This document shows, piece after piece, positions 1 to 8,800 of a stretch of 64,000 nt of DNA. Made by a program: the position numbers and the translations under genes. The DNA is from Nitrospira sp. SB0662_bin_26 (GTDB taxonomy: Bacteria; Nitrospirota; Nitrospiria; Nitrospirales; UBA8639): positions 1 to 64,000 of the forward strand of contig VXOF01000109.1 of NCBI GenBank assembly GCA_009840285.1, written 5' to 3'. Positions within the stretch are counted from its first letter, which is position 1; every line of letters begins with the position of its first letter. The notes beneath the pieces were generated by a model. It was not told the origin of the DNA. It saw only the letters and a program-made list of their open reading frames with translations, and did not search any database.

Positions 1-51
1 CTCCGGGACGCCTTGCCCTGCATCCCGCTATCACAATAAATCAGAGGTTCC
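1..51 (-). mobile_element. Partial MITE-like element (truncated by window start), inverted relative to the copy at 1706-1847
   Basis: Reverse complement matches the left end of the 1706-1847 element (ggaacctctgatttattgtgatagcgggatgcagggcaaggcgtccc). Confidence 0.8.
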
Positions 52-63
52 TAAATTATACTG

Positions 64-774
64 GTGCTGATCCAAGCTTTGTTGATGTCTGATTCGTCTT
101 CCCACACGCCCGGTTCTCCCCCCAGCAAGGTTGCGGCATTTTTTGACGTCGACAATACCTTGATCCCCGGTCAATCCATTGAAATTCATTTCGTCCGGTA
201 TCTATGGAAAACCGGTCTGTTATCCAATCGCGTGTTGGTCGACAGCGCACTGTATTTACTGTTCAATATTCTCGAACTTTCCTTAAGGCCCCTGCGGGAA
301 CGAAAAATTTACCTGACCAATAAGCGACCGGAAGGCATCGAGCCCCTGGCGAAATGGTTTGTGCGGTCGGAGATCTGTCCCCGGCTGTCGCTGCAAGGAA
401 CCGCGGCCTTGGCCCAGCATCAACAGGCCGGCCATCAGGTGGCCCTGGTCAGCGGCACGCCGGAGTTCCTGATCAAACCCCTGGCGCATTATCTGGACGT
501 CCCGAACATCCTGGCGGCACAATTGGAAACCAATGAGGACGGCTACACGTGCCGGGTCCTGTCACCCTATCCGTACGGTGAAGGCAAGCGGCGTTTGCTC
601 CAGACGTTCGCGGACAGTCACGGAGTGGACCTCGCGCAAAGCTACGCGTACGGCGATAGCCCGGGCGACATCCAGGCCCTGGAGTCCGTGGGGCATCCAC
701 TCGTGGTCAATCCCATTCGCGGGATGGCGAGGATCGCGCGTCGGCACCGGTGGCCCACGACCCTGTGGGCGTAA
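64..774 (+). CDS. HAD-IB family hydrolase (phosphoserine phosphatase-like)
   Basis: FFDVDNTLIPG motif I, VSGTPEFL motif II, YGDSPGDIQAL motif IV. Confidence 0.85.
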   Translation: MLIQALLMSDSSSHTPGSPPSKVAAFFDVDNTLIPGQSIEIHFVRYLWKTGLLSNRVLVDSALYLLFNILELSLRPLRERKIYLTNKRPEGIEPLAKWFVRSEICPRLSLQGTAALAQHQQAGHQVALVSGTPEFLIKPLAHYLDVPNILAAQLETNEDGYTCRVLSPYPYGEGKRRLLQTFADSHGVDLAQSYAYGDSPGDIQALESVGHPLVVNPIRGMARIARRHRWPTTLWA

Positions 775-810
775 CGTCAGAAACCAAAACATGAACAACC
801 TGCTGAAGCG

Positions 811-1500
811 ATGACGACGCGAGTTCCCGCCTCTCCGCCTGCTCTGCGAATTACAGAAATCTTTTATAGTATTCAGGGGGAATCCACCCGAGTGGGGGAG
901 CCCTGTGTGTTTGTTCGTTTGACGGGCTGTCCGCTCCGGTGCACGTGGTGCGATACGGCGTATGCGTTTGACGGAGGGACCGACATGAGTCTCGATGCCG
1001 TAATGGATGAGGTCAAACGGTACGGGTGTTCCCTGGTTGAAGTTACGGGCGGGGAGCCGCTGGCCCAGCCCGCGGCGTTCGACTTGATTGCGCGGTTATG
1101 CGAGGAAGGGTTCGACGTGCTCATCGAAACGAGTGGAGCCATCGACGTGACTCCGGTTGATTCCCGGGCAAGCGTCATTCTTGACGTCAAATGTCCCGGC
1201 AGTGAGATGGATGACCGTATGCATTGGAACAATCTGCGCCGTCTCCGTCAGAAAGATCAGGCGAAATTCGTCATCGGCGACCGGCAGGATTATGAGTGGG
1301 CCGTCGATGTGGTCAAGCGCTACCGACTCATGGAAAAGTGTCCGGTGTTGTTCAGCCCGGTGTTCGCGACGGAAGGAAACGACGATCGGTGTTCCCTCCT
1401 GCGGCCGTTGGCGGAATGGATTCTTCAGGACCGGTTGCCCGTACGCTTACAGGTTCAATTGCACAAATTCATTTGGGATCCCCACACGCGAGGGGTCTAG
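811..1500 (+). CDS. queE: 7-carboxy-7-deazaguanine synthase (radical SAM)
   Basis: IFYSIQGESTRVGEPCVFVRLTGCPLRCTWCDTAYAF: QueE-type CxxxCxxC and context. Confidence 0.93.
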   Translation: MTTRVPASPPALRITEIFYSIQGESTRVGEPCVFVRLTGCPLRCTWCDTAYAFDGGTDMSLDAVMDEVKRYGCSLVEVTGGEPLAQPAAFDLIARLCEEGFDVLIETSGAIDVTPVDSRASVILDVKCPGSEMDDRMHWNNLRRLRQKDQAKFVIGDRQDYEWAVDVVKRYRLMEKCPVLFSPVFATEGNDDRCSLLRPLAEWILQDRLPVRLQVQLHKFIWDPHTRGV

Positions 1501-1622
1501 CAGGATGTTCAAAAAAGCCGCCAGCTTTGTTCTCGCGGCACTCGGAGGCTCAACGTACTCCAATGTACGCCTCGCCTCCTCGCTTGCTGCGGCCGCGCTG
1601 GACGGCCTTTTTGAACATCCTG
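1501..1622. repeat. Long imperfect palindromic (REP/BIME-like) element
   Basis: CAGGATGTTCAAAAA...TTTTTGAACATCCTG termini with internal complementarity (aacgtactccaatgtacgcctcg); begins immediately after the queE stop codon. Confidence 0.8.
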
Positions 1623-1705
1623 CCTAGCTGCTGATGGTGTTCAATGATACCCTGAGTTGAAAGAAATAAGGGAGAAGCGCACCAAACTTCTCAGGATCGT
1701 GTTAT

Positions 1706-1847
1706 GGAACCTCTGATTTATTGTGATAGCGGGATGCAGGGCAAGGCGTCCCGTAGCGAAACCCGAAGCTTATCATAGAGATAGGTGAGGGTTGAGCGAG
1801 GACACAACGCAGCCATGCGCCCGATAGTGCATTAAATCAGAGGTTCC
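1706..1847 (+). mobile_element. MITE-like non-autonomous element, 142 bp
   Basis: 15-bp TIRs GGAACCTCTGATTTA / TAAATCAGAGGTTCC; flanked by TTAT direct repeats at 1702-1705 and 1848-1851; no ORF inside. Confidence 0.8.
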
Positions 1848-1879
1848 TTATCTTCATTCAAGAGGGAGAGGAGAGTCAT

Positions 1880-3385
1880 ATGAAGTGTCAGGTCAAGGAA
1901 GTTCCTGTTGCCCAGGAAGCCACGGACGTGCTCGTGATCGGTGGCTATGAAGGCGAGAACGCATTGCCCAAGACCCATCAAGCATTGGATGACGCGTTGG
2001 GCGGACAACTCAGGGAGTTGAGGGAAACCGGAGAGTTTTCCGGCAAAAATCAACAGGCCGTATTGATTCATGCGCGAGGAGTTCTTCCGGCCAAGCGCAT
2101 TCTGTTGCTGGGCTTGGGCAAGAAAGTCGAGGTGACCCTGGACCGTGTCCGACAGGCCATGGGCACGGCGTTCAAGAAGGTTCGGCAGATCGGGGCGGAA
2201 TCGTTTTCCGCCCCGCTGTTGGCAACCGATACGGTAAAGGCCCCTGCGTCTGATATTGCCCAGGCCATGGTGGAGGGAGCCGTGCTGGGCGGGTACCAGT
2301 TCACGCACTATCAAGCCGACAATGAGGAGCCGTCGAAAGAAATCCGGGCCATGACTTTGCTGGCGAGTCGTGCGAATCAAGTCAGTGGCATGAAAACGGG
2401 AGCCCGGCGGGGAGAAGCCAGTGCCAACGCCACGTGGTTCGCACGTGACCTGTGCAATCACCCGGCCAACGTCATGACGCCCTCTCGCGTGGCGCAGGAG
2501 GCGCAAACCATAGCCAAAGAATTCAGCGTCAACTTGACCGTGCTTGAGCGCAAGGACCAGGAAAAATTGGGAATGGGCGGCATGCTGGGCGTCGCGCGTG
2601 GAAGTCAGGAGCCGCCGAAATTTATCGTTCTGGAATATTCAGGGGGGAAGAAAAAAGACCGGCCCGTGGTACTCGTCGGGAAAACGATCACCTTCGATTC
2701 CGGCGGCATTTCGCTGAAACCTTCAGAAAATATGGAACAGATGAAGGCGGATATGACGGGTGGGGCGGAAGTGTTGGGCGCAATCCGGGCTGCGGCGCAA
2801 TTGCGTCTGCGCATCAACGTCGTGGGTATCCTGCCGGCCACGGAAAACATGCCGGGCGGGCGAGCCACGAAGCCGGGGGATATCCTGCGCATGCTCAACG
2901 GTAAAACCGTGGAGGTGCAAAATACCGACGCCGAAGGGCGGCTGGTTCTGGCGGATGGCCTGGCTTATGCCGCCCGGTTCAACCCGCAATGTATCGTCGA
3001 TATCGCCACGTTGACCGGTGCATGCATCGTGGCCCTGGGTCAGTTTGCCATCGGGATGCTCGGCAACGACGACGCGCTCAAGGCCGGCATGAAAAAAGCC
3101 GGTGAGCAAGCCGGCGAACGCGTGTGGGAGATGCCTCTCTGGGAAGAATATTTTGAACAACTCAAGAGTGACGTGGCGGACATGCGCAATATCGGCGGCC
3201 GCGGAGGGGGCATGATTACGGCAGGCATGTTCTTGAGCAAGTTCGTCGGCGATTGCCCCTGGGTGCATCTCGACATTGCCAGCACCGATTGGAGTTCGTC
3301 CGAGCGTCCCTATATCAGTAAGGGGCCGACGGCCATCGGCACGCGATTGTTGGTACAGTGGTTAATCAATCGCTCGGGGACGTAG
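1880..3385 (+). CDS. pepA: Leucyl aminopeptidase (M17)
   Basis: VGKTITFDSGGISLKPSENMEQMKADMTGGA and NTDAEGRLVLADGLAYA signature. Confidence 0.95.
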   Translation: MKCQVKEVPVAQEATDVLVIGGYEGENALPKTHQALDDALGGQLRELRETGEFSGKNQQAVLIHARGVLPAKRILLLGLGKKVEVTLDRVRQAMGTAFKKVRQIGAESFSAPLLATDTVKAPASDIAQAMVEGAVLGGYQFTHYQADNEEPSKEIRAMTLLASRANQVSGMKTGARRGEASANATWFARDLCNHPANVMTPSRVAQEAQTIAKEFSVNLTVLERKDQEKLGMGGMLGVARGSQEPPKFIVLEYSGGKKKDRPVVLVGKTITFDSGGISLKPSENMEQMKADMTGGAEVLGAIRAAAQLRLRINVVGILPATENMPGGRATKPGDILRMLNGKTVEVQNTDAEGRLVLADGLAYAARFNPQCIVDIATLTGACIVALGQFAIGMLGNDDALKAGMKKAGEQAGERVWEMPLWEEYFEQLKSDVADMRNIGGRGGGMITAGMFLSKFVGDCPWVHLDIASTDWSSSERPYISKGPTAIGTRLLVQWLINRSGT

Positions 3386-3406
3386 AGAATCCTAAGTGAG
3401 TCCTCC

Positions 3407-4486
3407 ATGACGATTCGAGACACCGTCGGGCAACTCTTGATGGTGGGGTTTGAAGGGACGGAGTTCTCCCGGCAATTTCTCGCTTGGCTGGAGGAGTATC
3501 GACCCGGGGGCGTCATTCTCTTTTCGCGGAACCTGAAAGATCCCGAACAGGTGGCGCAACTGACCAATGCTCTTCAAGAGCATGCGCCCAATCCTCCCTT
3601 GTTGATTGCCATTGACGAGGAAGGTGGCCGTGTATCCCGCTTGCCCCAGGGCTTTACGACGTTTCCGGCCGCTTCACGGGTCGCGGCGTGTCACGCTTCG
3701 GATGTGGCCTATGAAGCGGCGGCGGTCACGGCTCAAGAATTGCGGGCGGTGGGGATCAACATGAACATGGCGCCGATTTTGGACGTGAACAACAATCCGG
3801 CTAATCCGATTATTGGCGATCGGGCGTATGGCACAGAGCCCGAACCGGTCTGCGCGTACGGTCTGTCTGTGATGCAGGGACTTGAAGACAATGGCATCAT
3901 TCCATGCGGCAAACATTTTCCAGGGCATGGCGATACCATGACTGATTCCCACCACGTACTACCTGTGGTCGAGGCGGACCGCACACGACTCGACGCCGTG
4001 GAACTTGAACCCTTTCGACGGGCGATCCGCCGGGGACTGCCCGCGATCATGACCGCGCACGTGCGCTACCCGGCTCTCGACGCGGAAGCACCTGCGACGC
4101 TGTCCCAATCCATCCTCACCGATCTGTTGCGGAATGAGTTGGGCTTTGAAGGCGTCACGCTCACTGACGACATGGAAATGCGCGCCATTCTTGACCATCA
4201 GCCCATCGGAGAAGCAACGGTGCGAGCTTTACAGGCCGGTGCCGACATGGTGGTCATCTGTCATCAGCAGGAGAGGCAAAGGGAGGCCGTGTCGGCCATT
4301 GAGCAGGCCCTTGAACGAGGTGACCTGTCGTGGGAGAGGCTCACGGCGAGTGTCGCTCGTATCCGGGCCCTGAAAGAGAAACGTCTCGAACCGTTTCAGC
4401 CCGTGGATCCATCGCGGGTCGCGCAAACCGTTGGTCATCCGCGGCACAAAGCCTTGTTGGCGAAGATTCAAAATGATGTCGGCTAG
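3407..4486 (+). CDS. nagZ: Beta-N-acetylhexosaminidase (GH3)
   Basis: AIDEEGGRVSRLPQGFTTFP, KHFPGHGDTMTDSHHVLPVV, VTLTDDMEMRAI. Confidence 0.93.
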   Translation: MTIRDTVGQLLMVGFEGTEFSRQFLAWLEEYRPGGVILFSRNLKDPEQVAQLTNALQEHAPNPPLLIAIDEEGGRVSRLPQGFTTFPAASRVAACHASDVAYEAAAVTAQELRAVGINMNMAPILDVNNNPANPIIGDRAYGTEPEPVCAYGLSVMQGLEDNGIIPCGKHFPGHGDTMTDSHHVLPVVEADRTRLDAVELEPFRRAIRRGLPAIMTAHVRYPALDAEAPATLSQSILTDLLRNELGFEGVTLTDDMEMRAILDHQPIGEATVRALQAGADMVVICHQQERQREAVSAIEQALERGDLSWERLTASVARIRALKEKRLEPFQPVDPSRVAQTVGHPRHKALLAKIQNDVG

Positions 4487-4537
4487 CCGGATTCACCACG
4501 GTGAATCAATGCCGGCAGAGTTTTTTCGGAGGAGAAC

Positions 4538-4930
4538 ATGGGGTTAAAAAAAGGCGACATCATTGATGAGCACAAACGCCATCCGGAGAGTTGTGGCTTG
4601 ATGATCAAAGTCATGGCCGGGGGAGCGGGTTTTGAAAAAGTCGTGTGCTGCGGGCATGAACTGACGGAAGAAGACGTGATCCCGGCATTTTCGCGCGGCA
4701 GAGGACGGAAACGCGGGACACTCCCGCCAGCCGTTCTTCTGGATGAAAAGAAGCTGCACCCGGATTCCTGTGGGCTCCGCGTCATGATTATGGACGGAGG
4801 GGAAGGGTTTCAGGAAATCAGGTGTTGTGGCCATTCCCTCAGGCTCAATTCGATGAAGGAATTCAAATATGGTGAAGAAAAGCGAGCAGATATACCCATA
4901 CCCGAAACCGGGCCGGCTGGCCATTCCTGA
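4538..4930 (+). CDS. Hypothetical protein with two tandem desulforedoxin-like Cys motifs
   Basis: HPESCGLMIKVMAGGAGFEKVVCCGHEL and HPDSCGLRVMIMDGGEGFQEIRCCGHSL internal duplication; upstream ggagga RBS. Confidence 0.75.
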   Translation: MGLKKGDIIDEHKRHPESCGLMIKVMAGGAGFEKVVCCGHELTEEDVIPAFSRGRGRKRGTLPPAVLLDEKKLHPDSCGLRVMIMDGGEGFQEIRCCGHSLRLNSMKEFKYGEEKRADIPIPETGPAGHS

Positions 4931-4970
4931 AGGCCATTGCCGGAGCCTTCAATGGTCGGCACAATTGTTC

Positions 4971-4999
4971 TGTACATTTGTGATAGTACAATCTATACT
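4971..4999 (+). promoter_or_regulatory. Putative sigma70 promoter upstream of the 94-aa ORF
   Basis: TGTACA - 17 nt - TATACT. Confidence 0.4.
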
Positions 5000-5161
5000 A
5001 CTATTTCACGTCAATGTTTGAATTCTATAGGCCTTTCTACGCACTTTTTTGAGTGTTAGGGGGGTAACATTCCTGAATCTCAGACAACGACATCAAAAAC
5101 CGTTGAACGTTGCCTACGGGTGTTCATTCATCAACAAAACCACACAACAAAGGAGTAAGAA

Positions 5162-5446
5162 ATGGGTATCAGTGACGAGGACAAAATTGGATCGATTAAG
5201 AGTGCGGTAGATCTTGCGATCGTAGGGGATAACATAAGCGATATTGCGGAATTCACTCTTGAGAAATATGAATTCAAGAATGACACAACGCTCTCTTCCG
5301 AGGTACGTGAGGAAGGAGTCGCCAAGGTCAAGGAGGAATTATGGAAACGGGTGGAGCAATTGAAAAAGCGGCGCATGCAGATTCTGGCGGAGATGTTCAC
5401 CCTGGCAGAAAAGACTCTTGAAGGAGTCATCAATAAGGGGAAATAA
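5162..5446 (+). CDS. Small hypothetical, predicted helical protein
   Basis: 94-aa ORF with aaaggagtaag RBS; promoter-like TGTACA-N17-TATACT at 4971-4999. Confidence 0.65.
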   Translation: MGISDEDKIGSIKSAVDLAIVGDNISDIAEFTLEKYEFKNDTTLSSEVREEGVAKVKEELWKRVEQLKKRRMQILAEMFTLAEKTLEGVINKGK

Positions 5447-5865
5447 AACAATACCAGAAGACCAGCCTCTGCCCGGCTAGTGGCAACGAATGAACGACCG
5501 GTGTAGGGGCAGTCTTCTTGGGTTTAGTTCAGCGCCCTTTTGTATACTTTATATTCGTGAAGCAACGTGGTTTAGAACGGCCCCTTCCGCTCAAGAGATA
5601 CTCAAGACGGGTTGGGACCGAAGAAGCGTTCATGCCCTTGACACTGTCAGAACGCTCGTTTGGTGGACTGGTTCGCATGAATGGCTACTTGGAACCAGCG
5701 AGCTACCGATTGATCCCCAACTGTCAGCTACTTGCCTGGCCGTCTTAGCCCGCGCCACACGTGTCCCAGCGCTGTGAAGGGGTTGTTTTTCTCACATCTC
5801 TATAATATTATAAACTGCACTATTTGATCTTTGCCAAGGTCCAAGACAGGTAAGTCGTGAACTCC

Positions 5866-5887
5866 GGGATTCGGGTCGCCGAATCCC
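5866..5887 (+). promoter_or_regulatory. Perfect stem-loop immediately upstream of the PKS ribosome-binding site
   Basis: GGGATTCGG-gtcg-CCGAATCCC, ends 2 nt before the GGAG at 5890-5893. Confidence 0.5.
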
Positions 5888-5899
5888 TTGGAGACAAAC

Positions 5900-8800
5900 A
5901 TGAACAAGTCTGAAAACCCTGTTGCTATCGTAGGGTACAGTTACCGCATGCCGGGCGGAATCCGCACCGATGACGACTTCTGGCGGCTGCTGAGCGAACG
6001 CGAGATCGTGCAGGAGCCGGTAAATGAGCGCTACGGCCAAGGCTACCGGCCAATCGGCGAGTTCTCCGGCCCGGGTCGGTTTGCCAGCCCGTACGAAGGG
6101 CTGCTCACCGAGCAAAGAGAAAAGCTCTTCGATCGTAGCCTCTTTGCGATGTCGCATCGTGAAATGCTGACAGCCGATCCGCACGTGCGAATGCTCCTGA
6201 CCTGTACCTGGGAGACCTCCGAGCGGGTTGGCTGGGATTTGCAATCGTTGCGCAACAGCCGCACGGGCGTGTTCGTCGGCGCGCAGGTTCCGGCGACCTC
6301 CAACTGGCGCGCGGCGCACGGCGCCAATGAGTTTTCCATCGCCAATATCAGCCTGGCCATGATGGCCAACCGTATCTCCTACCACTTCAACCTGATGGGA
6401 CCGTCGCTCGCCTGTTGCACGGCCTGTTCCGCCGGCTTGACGGCCTTGCACACGGCGTTGAACGCCCTGCGCTACGGCGACTGCGAACAAGCCTTCGTCG
6501 GGTCGGTCACTTACCTGGGATCAGCCCGGCTCAGCGCAGGCTTCAATGCCTTGGGCGTGATCAGTCCGGACGGCCGGTGCCACTCCTTCGATGCGGACGC
6601 CAACGGCTACATGCGCTCGGAAGGAGCGTTCGTCTTTGCCATCAAGCCCCTGGCGGCAGCCGAAAGAGACGGAGACCCCATCTACGCCGTGATAGAAGCA
6701 ACGGCAGTGAATGCGGCCGGTGCGGCCGACGGCACCGAGGGCTTGGCTCAAGGGCGTTACATTACCGCGCCTACCCGTCATTCACAGGTTGAGTTGATGC
6801 GCATCGCCTGCACCCGCGCCAATCGGGCCCCCCAGGATTTTGATTACATCGAAGCCCATGCGACCGGGACCGTGGTGGGTGATCGCATCGAAGGGAATGC
6901 CATCACGGAGGCGTTCGGCGGTTCCGATCGCACAGTTCCGTTACGCGTTTCCAGCGTCAAGAGCAACGTCGGGCACATGGAGGCCGCCGCGTTCCATTGC
7001 GCCTTGCTCAAGGTCATCCTGATGATGCAGCGCCGCACGTTCGCGCCGATCTCCAAGAATTTCCTGGTGCCGAATCCGGAAATCGACTTCGACAGGTGCC
7101 CCATGCAGGTGCAGACGACCTGCGAACCCTTTCCCGAACATCCGGTCGTGGTCGGCATCAATTCGTTCGGCTTTGGCGGGGCCAACGGGCACTGCGTGGT
7201 GCGGGAGTACAGCCCGGCGCGACCACGGATCTGGTCGGTGGCACTGGCGCCGGAGTCGGGCTTCATGATTCCTCTATCGGCGCGTACGTCCGGCGCGCTG
7301 GAAAAGAGCGCGCGACAGTTGCGCGAGACTCTCGACAAGCAACCGATGGATCTCTACACGCTGGCCGGCAATCTCAGCCGCCGCCGCACCCATTTCGCCA
7401 CCCGGACGGCCTTTGCAGTCCGTACCCGGGAAGAACTGATTGAGACACTGGACGCCTTTGAAAAAGACCCGGCGCCGGTCGCCATGGTCGGTGAGGGGAG
7501 GCCACGGCTTGTGATGGTGTTCTCCGGACAGGGTACACAGTGGGCCGGTTGCGGTCGCGGGCTTTACGACGCCGATCCCGTGTTCCGCCGCGTCATCGAT
7601 GCCATTGAGGACCACTGGCGGGAGCACTCGGAAATCTCGTTGCGCGAAGCCTGTTTCTCGGCCACGCAGGAGGCGCTCGACGAGTGCGAGTTGGCCCAGC
7701 CCGTCACGTTCATGATCCAGTGCGCCCTGGCGGAATTGTTCAAGACGTGGGGCGTGTATCCGGACTGCGTGGTCGGTCACAGTTCCGGCGAGGCCGCCGC
7801 CGCTTACGCCTGCGGGGCGCTGTCGCTGGCGGAAGCCACGCGCCTGATTTTCCATCGCGCCACGTTGCAACAGCGCGTGGCCGGTTCCGGTCGCATGCTG
7901 GCGGTCGGCCTTGACCGGCTGGGCGTGGAGCAGCTGCTCGATACGCTACGTGTTCCCTTTCGGGACGGGGAAGACCGGCAAGTGGAGATCGCCTGTGAAA
8001 ACGCGCCGGCCAGTACCGTCATCTGCGGGAAAGAGGTTGCCTTGCGGCCCGTCATGGAGGAATTGGACCGACGCCACCTGCAGAATCGGCTGCTTCAGGG
8101 TAATATTGCCTTCCACTCCAGCGCCATGGACCCGCTCAAGGACGACGCAGGGGTGTTTCTGTCCTTCCTGAACGCTTGCGCCTTCGACGCCGAAGTGCCG
8201 CTCGTTTCTTCGGTAACGGGACAGACGACTCAACGGTTGGACAGCGCCTACTGGTGGAAGAACATCCGCCAGACCGTCCTGTTTGCCGCGGCGATCGAAA
8301 CCGTCAAGCGGGAGTACCGGCCCGACGTCTTTCTGGAACTCGGGCCGCACAGCGCCCTGCAGTCCACCCTCGCCCAGTGCCTGGAAGACTGCGCCCCGGT
8401 CCCCGCCTGCATTCCGACGCTGCTGAGAGGCACGGATGTCTGCCTCAGCTTCAAGCGGGCCTTGGGCGCTCTGTTCAGGACCGGCGTGGACCTGGACTTC
8501 GCCGCCCAGTACCCCCGTCCCGAGCCGGTCGCCCATCTGTTGCCCGGCCATCCGCGCGACGAACAGATCACGGCCGACGAAATGAGCGACGACGAGATGT
8601 TCCTGCAACAAGGCCAGTACGCCCACGGTCCGTTGATCGGCCACCGGGTGCCGTGCGACCACCTGCTGTTCGAGGCGCGGCTGTCGGAGCGAGATTTTCC
8701 CTGGCTGGCTGAGCACCGTGTGCATTATGCCTCGATCATGCCGGCGGCCGGCTACATCGAACTGATCCTCCAGGCGTTCGGGGGCGTTCCGCTGCACGTG

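Noticed and set aside
1157-1634. ORFs running through the palindromic element after queE
   Set aside because: Out of frame with queE and partly composed of the repeat; non-coding artefacts.
5490-5777. Overlapping ORFs (5490-5777 and 5518-5748) between the 94-aa gene and the PKS
   Set aside because: Two competing frames, no convincing RBS or recognisable family; possibly a decayed sequence but not supportable.
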